The position numbers were made by a program, and so were the translations under genes. The notes under the pieces were generated by a model, which saw nothing but the letters and a program-made list of their open reading frames with translations, was not told the DNA's origin and made no database searches. A stretch of 64,000 nucleotides of DNA from contig CAWBPA010000017.1 in NCBI GenBank assembly GCA_963790545.1, positions 868,001-932,000 on the forward strand. The letters run 5' to 3'. The DNA is from DATBJG01 sp963790545. GTDB taxonomy: Bacteria; Acidobacteriota; Vicinamibacteria; Vicinamibacterales; JAMQPK01. Position 1 is the stretch's first letter; every line of letters starts with the position of its first letter. Of this stretch, positions 62,385 through 64,000 are shown piece after piece.

Positions 62385-63719
62385 TTACGATCTGACCCGC
62401 TGCGCCTCCGCGATCAGCACTTCTTCAGGCTCATCGGCCTCTTGAGGTGTTTCACCGTTCAGAATTCGTGTCATTCGCCTGGTGTTGAGCGCATCGTCCC
62501 ACCTGGCGACCACGACGGCGGCCAGGCAATTACCGATCAGGTTCGTGATCGCACGCGCCTCAGACATGAACCGATCGATTCCAATCAGCAGTGCCAGTCC
62601 GGCGATGGGCACGGCAGGAAAAGCCGCAAGGGTCGCCGCCAGTGTGACAAACCCGCTCCCGGTGACGCCCGCCGCCCCTTTGGAGGTCAGGAGCAGCAGC
62701 GCCATCAGGCCCAATTGCTGCCCGATCGACATGGGCGTGTTGGTGGCCTGCGCGATAAAGATGGCCGCCATGGCCATGTAGATGGACGTCCCGTCGAGAT
62801 TCATCGAGTAACCGGTTGGGACAACCAGCGCGACGACGCGCCGGGCGCAGCCGAGATGCTCCAGCTTGGCCATGACCCGCGGCAGCACCGATTCAGACGA
62901 TGAAGTCCCCAGCACGATGAGGATTTCTTCCTTGATGTACTTGAGGAACTTCCAGAGGCTGAAGCCGGCGGCCCGAGCGATCACGCCCATGCCGCCAAAA
63001 ATAAACAGCAGACAGGCCAGGTAGAAGCCGCCCATCAGCTTGCCAAGCGAGAGGAGTGTGCCGATCCCGTAGGTGCCGATCGTGAACGCCATCGCGCCAA
63101 AGGCGCCGATGGGCGCCGCGCGCATGATGATCCCGACCATGCCAAACAGCGCCTGCGAACATTGCTCGATGAAGTTGACGAGCGGTCGCCCTTTTTCCCC
63201 CAGAAAGAGGAGCGACAGTCCAAACAGGACCGACACGAGCAGCACCTGGAGAATTTCACCGCGTGCGAAGGCATCGACGAGCGTCGTCGGGATGATGTTG
63301 AGAATGAACTCGATCGTCGAGAGTTGCTGCGCGCTGGACGCGTACGCCGCAACGGCTTTGGCATCGAGCGTGGCCGGGTCCGCGTTGATGCCGACGCCAG
63401 GCTCGAGAAGGTTCACCACAATCAAGGCGATGAGGAGCGCGAGAGGCGTCGTGATCACCTCGAAGTACAGAAGCGTCTTGATGCCGATGCGCCCGAGATC
63501 CTTGATATCGCCCATGGTGGCAATGCCGGCCACCACGGTGGTGAAGATGACCGGCGCGATGATCATCCGGATCAGCTTGATGAAGCCATCCCCCAGCGGT
63601 TTCAGCGCCGAACCGGCTTCAGGTCGCAGGAATCCCAGAAGCGCGCCGCAGGCGATCGCAATGAGGACTTGAAAGTACAGGCGTGTGTAAAACGGCCGGC
63701 CGTCCGCGGCTGCCGACAT
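62385..63719 (-). CDS. Dicarboxylate/amino-acid:cation symporter (DctA/GltP family)
   Basis: Intact 444-residue member of the DAACS family. The N-terminal FYTRLYFQVLIAIACGALLG, then GDGFIKLIRMIIAPVIFTTV (helix 2-3) are typical. The serine-rich re-entrant loop reads LIVLGTSSSESVLPRVMAKL. VVPTGYSMNLDGTSIYMAMA is the ion- and substrate-binding stretch, and MALLLLTSKGAAGVTGSGFV the second hairpin. GIDRFMSEARAITNLIGNCL carries the substrate-binding Arg. It imports C4-dicarboxylates or acidic amino acids with protons or sodium. ATG 63719 is preferred to a start at 63806, which would add a non-family N-terminus. Confidence 0.93.
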   Translation of the reverse strand: MSAAADGRPFYTRLYFQVLIAIACGALLGFLRPEAGSALKPLGDGFIKLIRMIIAPVIFTTVVAGIATMGDIKDLGRIGIKTLLYFEVITTPLALLIALIVVNLLEPGVGINADPATLDAKAVAAYASSAQQLSTIEFILNIIPTTLVDAFARGEILQVLLVSVLFGLSLLFLGEKGRPLVNFIEQCSQALFGMVGIIMRAAPIGAFGAMAFTIGTYGIGTLLSLGKLMGGFYLACLLFIFGGMGVIARAAGFSLWKFLKYIKEEILIVLGTSSSESVLPRVMAKLEHLGCARRVVALVVPTGYSMNLDGTSIYMAMAAIFIAQATNTPMSIGQQLGLMALLLLTSKGAAGVTGSGFVTLAATLAAFPAVPIAGLALLIGIDRFMSEARAITNLIGNCLAAVVVARWDDALNTRRMTRILNGETPQEADEPEEVLIAEAQRVRS

Positions 63720-63851
63720 CAGCAGAGCCTCATTCGAGAAGATGCCACGCGTGAGAAGGGAAGGGGCGCGTGTTTGGGCGATGCGGATCGGCCACCGGCG
63801 CCGCATCCTAGTCTGTGCTGGAAAAGTCCGTCAAGCGACGGAGCTCTCGAG

Positions 63852-64000
63852 TCAGCGTCTGCTTACCACGCGCAGAGCCCGACGTCTCGAATCACCAGGT
63901 CCGACGCCGGGTGTCGCGGGGGCGACTCCGGTCAACTGCGCGGCCGAGCGGCCCAGGGTCAGCTTGAGCGACTCGGCAATATGTGGTGCGACGGCCTGGA
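63852..64000 (-). CDS. C-terminal fragment of an unidentified protein (runs off right edge)
   Basis: About 49 codons in frame to the window end: HIAESLKLTLGRSAAQLTG, then a Gly/Pro/Ala-rich stretch and a basic end RRRALRVVSRR. The composition is gene-like but no family can be recognised from so short a piece. It is on the same strand as dctA. Confidence 0.35.
   Translation of the reverse strand, partial: QAVAPHIAESLKLTLGRSAAQLTGVAPATPGVGPGDSRRRALRVVSRR

Overview
The window is GC-rich chromosomal DNA whose gene content points to a soil Acidobacteriota lineage, most likely of the Vicinamibacteria type. The evidence is a secreted VWFA-related protein of the acidobacterial kind, two paralogous secreted proteins of an uncharacterised family I associate with this phylum, PD40/TolB-like propellers, many Sec- or Tat-exported oxidoreductases, a membrane-anchored Ser/Thr kinase, and GTAG-type palindromic (REP-like) intergenic repeats. 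I found no rRNA, tRNA, CRISPR array, phage module or transposase. At least 25 genes are broken by single-base frameshifts while their translations stay clearly conserved in alternating frames. Together with a 67-nt poly(A) run this suggests an unpolished long-read or metagenomic assembly rather than mass gene decay. Spans of frameshifted genes below join the pieces. Layout: 1-2562 (-) is a Tat-exported molybdenum hydroxylase pair (IorAB-like). 2748-8852 (+) holds a VWFA protein, a matrixin-like protease, a PQQ dehydrogenase, an MFS carrier and a lactonase-type MBL hydrolase, several with overlapping start and stop codons. 8888-20428 is a catabolic patchwork: CMD-family protein, Tat-signal MmgE/PrpD protein, HIBADH-like reductase, three SDR enzymes or remnants, a secreted cyclase-family protein, ALDH, two paralogous secreted proteins, a c-type cytochrome, a YVTN propeller and a chimeric 82-codon ORF. 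20508-26733 has two divergent MmgE/PrpD genes and an SsuABC/NMT1-type ABC transporter. 26771-35510 contains DUF4399, two exported SAM-methyltransferase-like paralogs, a two-gene exopolysaccharide unit with a candidate sigma-54 promoter, a BamB-like propeller, a TPR protein and a decayed PD40 fragment. After the poly(A) tract come fabV (-), an MFS-amidohydrolase-FmdB operon (+), and a coupled pair: an NTT-like transporter with HEAT-like repeats plus a multi-TM Ser/Thr kinase (-). 44021-51095 carries a 5'-nucleotidase-type phosphoesterase, membrane proteins, a Tat MBL hydrolase, an SDR, Cu/Zn SOD, DUF411, a K+ channel with RCK domain and a small basic protein. 51154-64000 has an unknown secreted protein, a PD40 propeller, quinone reductase, PHB-depolymerase-like esterase, M1 aminopeptidase, an outer-membrane-type protein, PntB/PntAB, DctA and a partial gene. 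How the genes fit together: the left 26 kb looks like a carbon-scavenging island. Exported oxidoreductases (IorAB-like, PQQ dehydrogenase, cytochrome c) could oxidise substrates in the periplasm. MFS and ABC carriers would import products, and cytosolic SDR, ALDH, CMD and PrpD enzymes would process them. The actual substrates cannot be read from the sequence.
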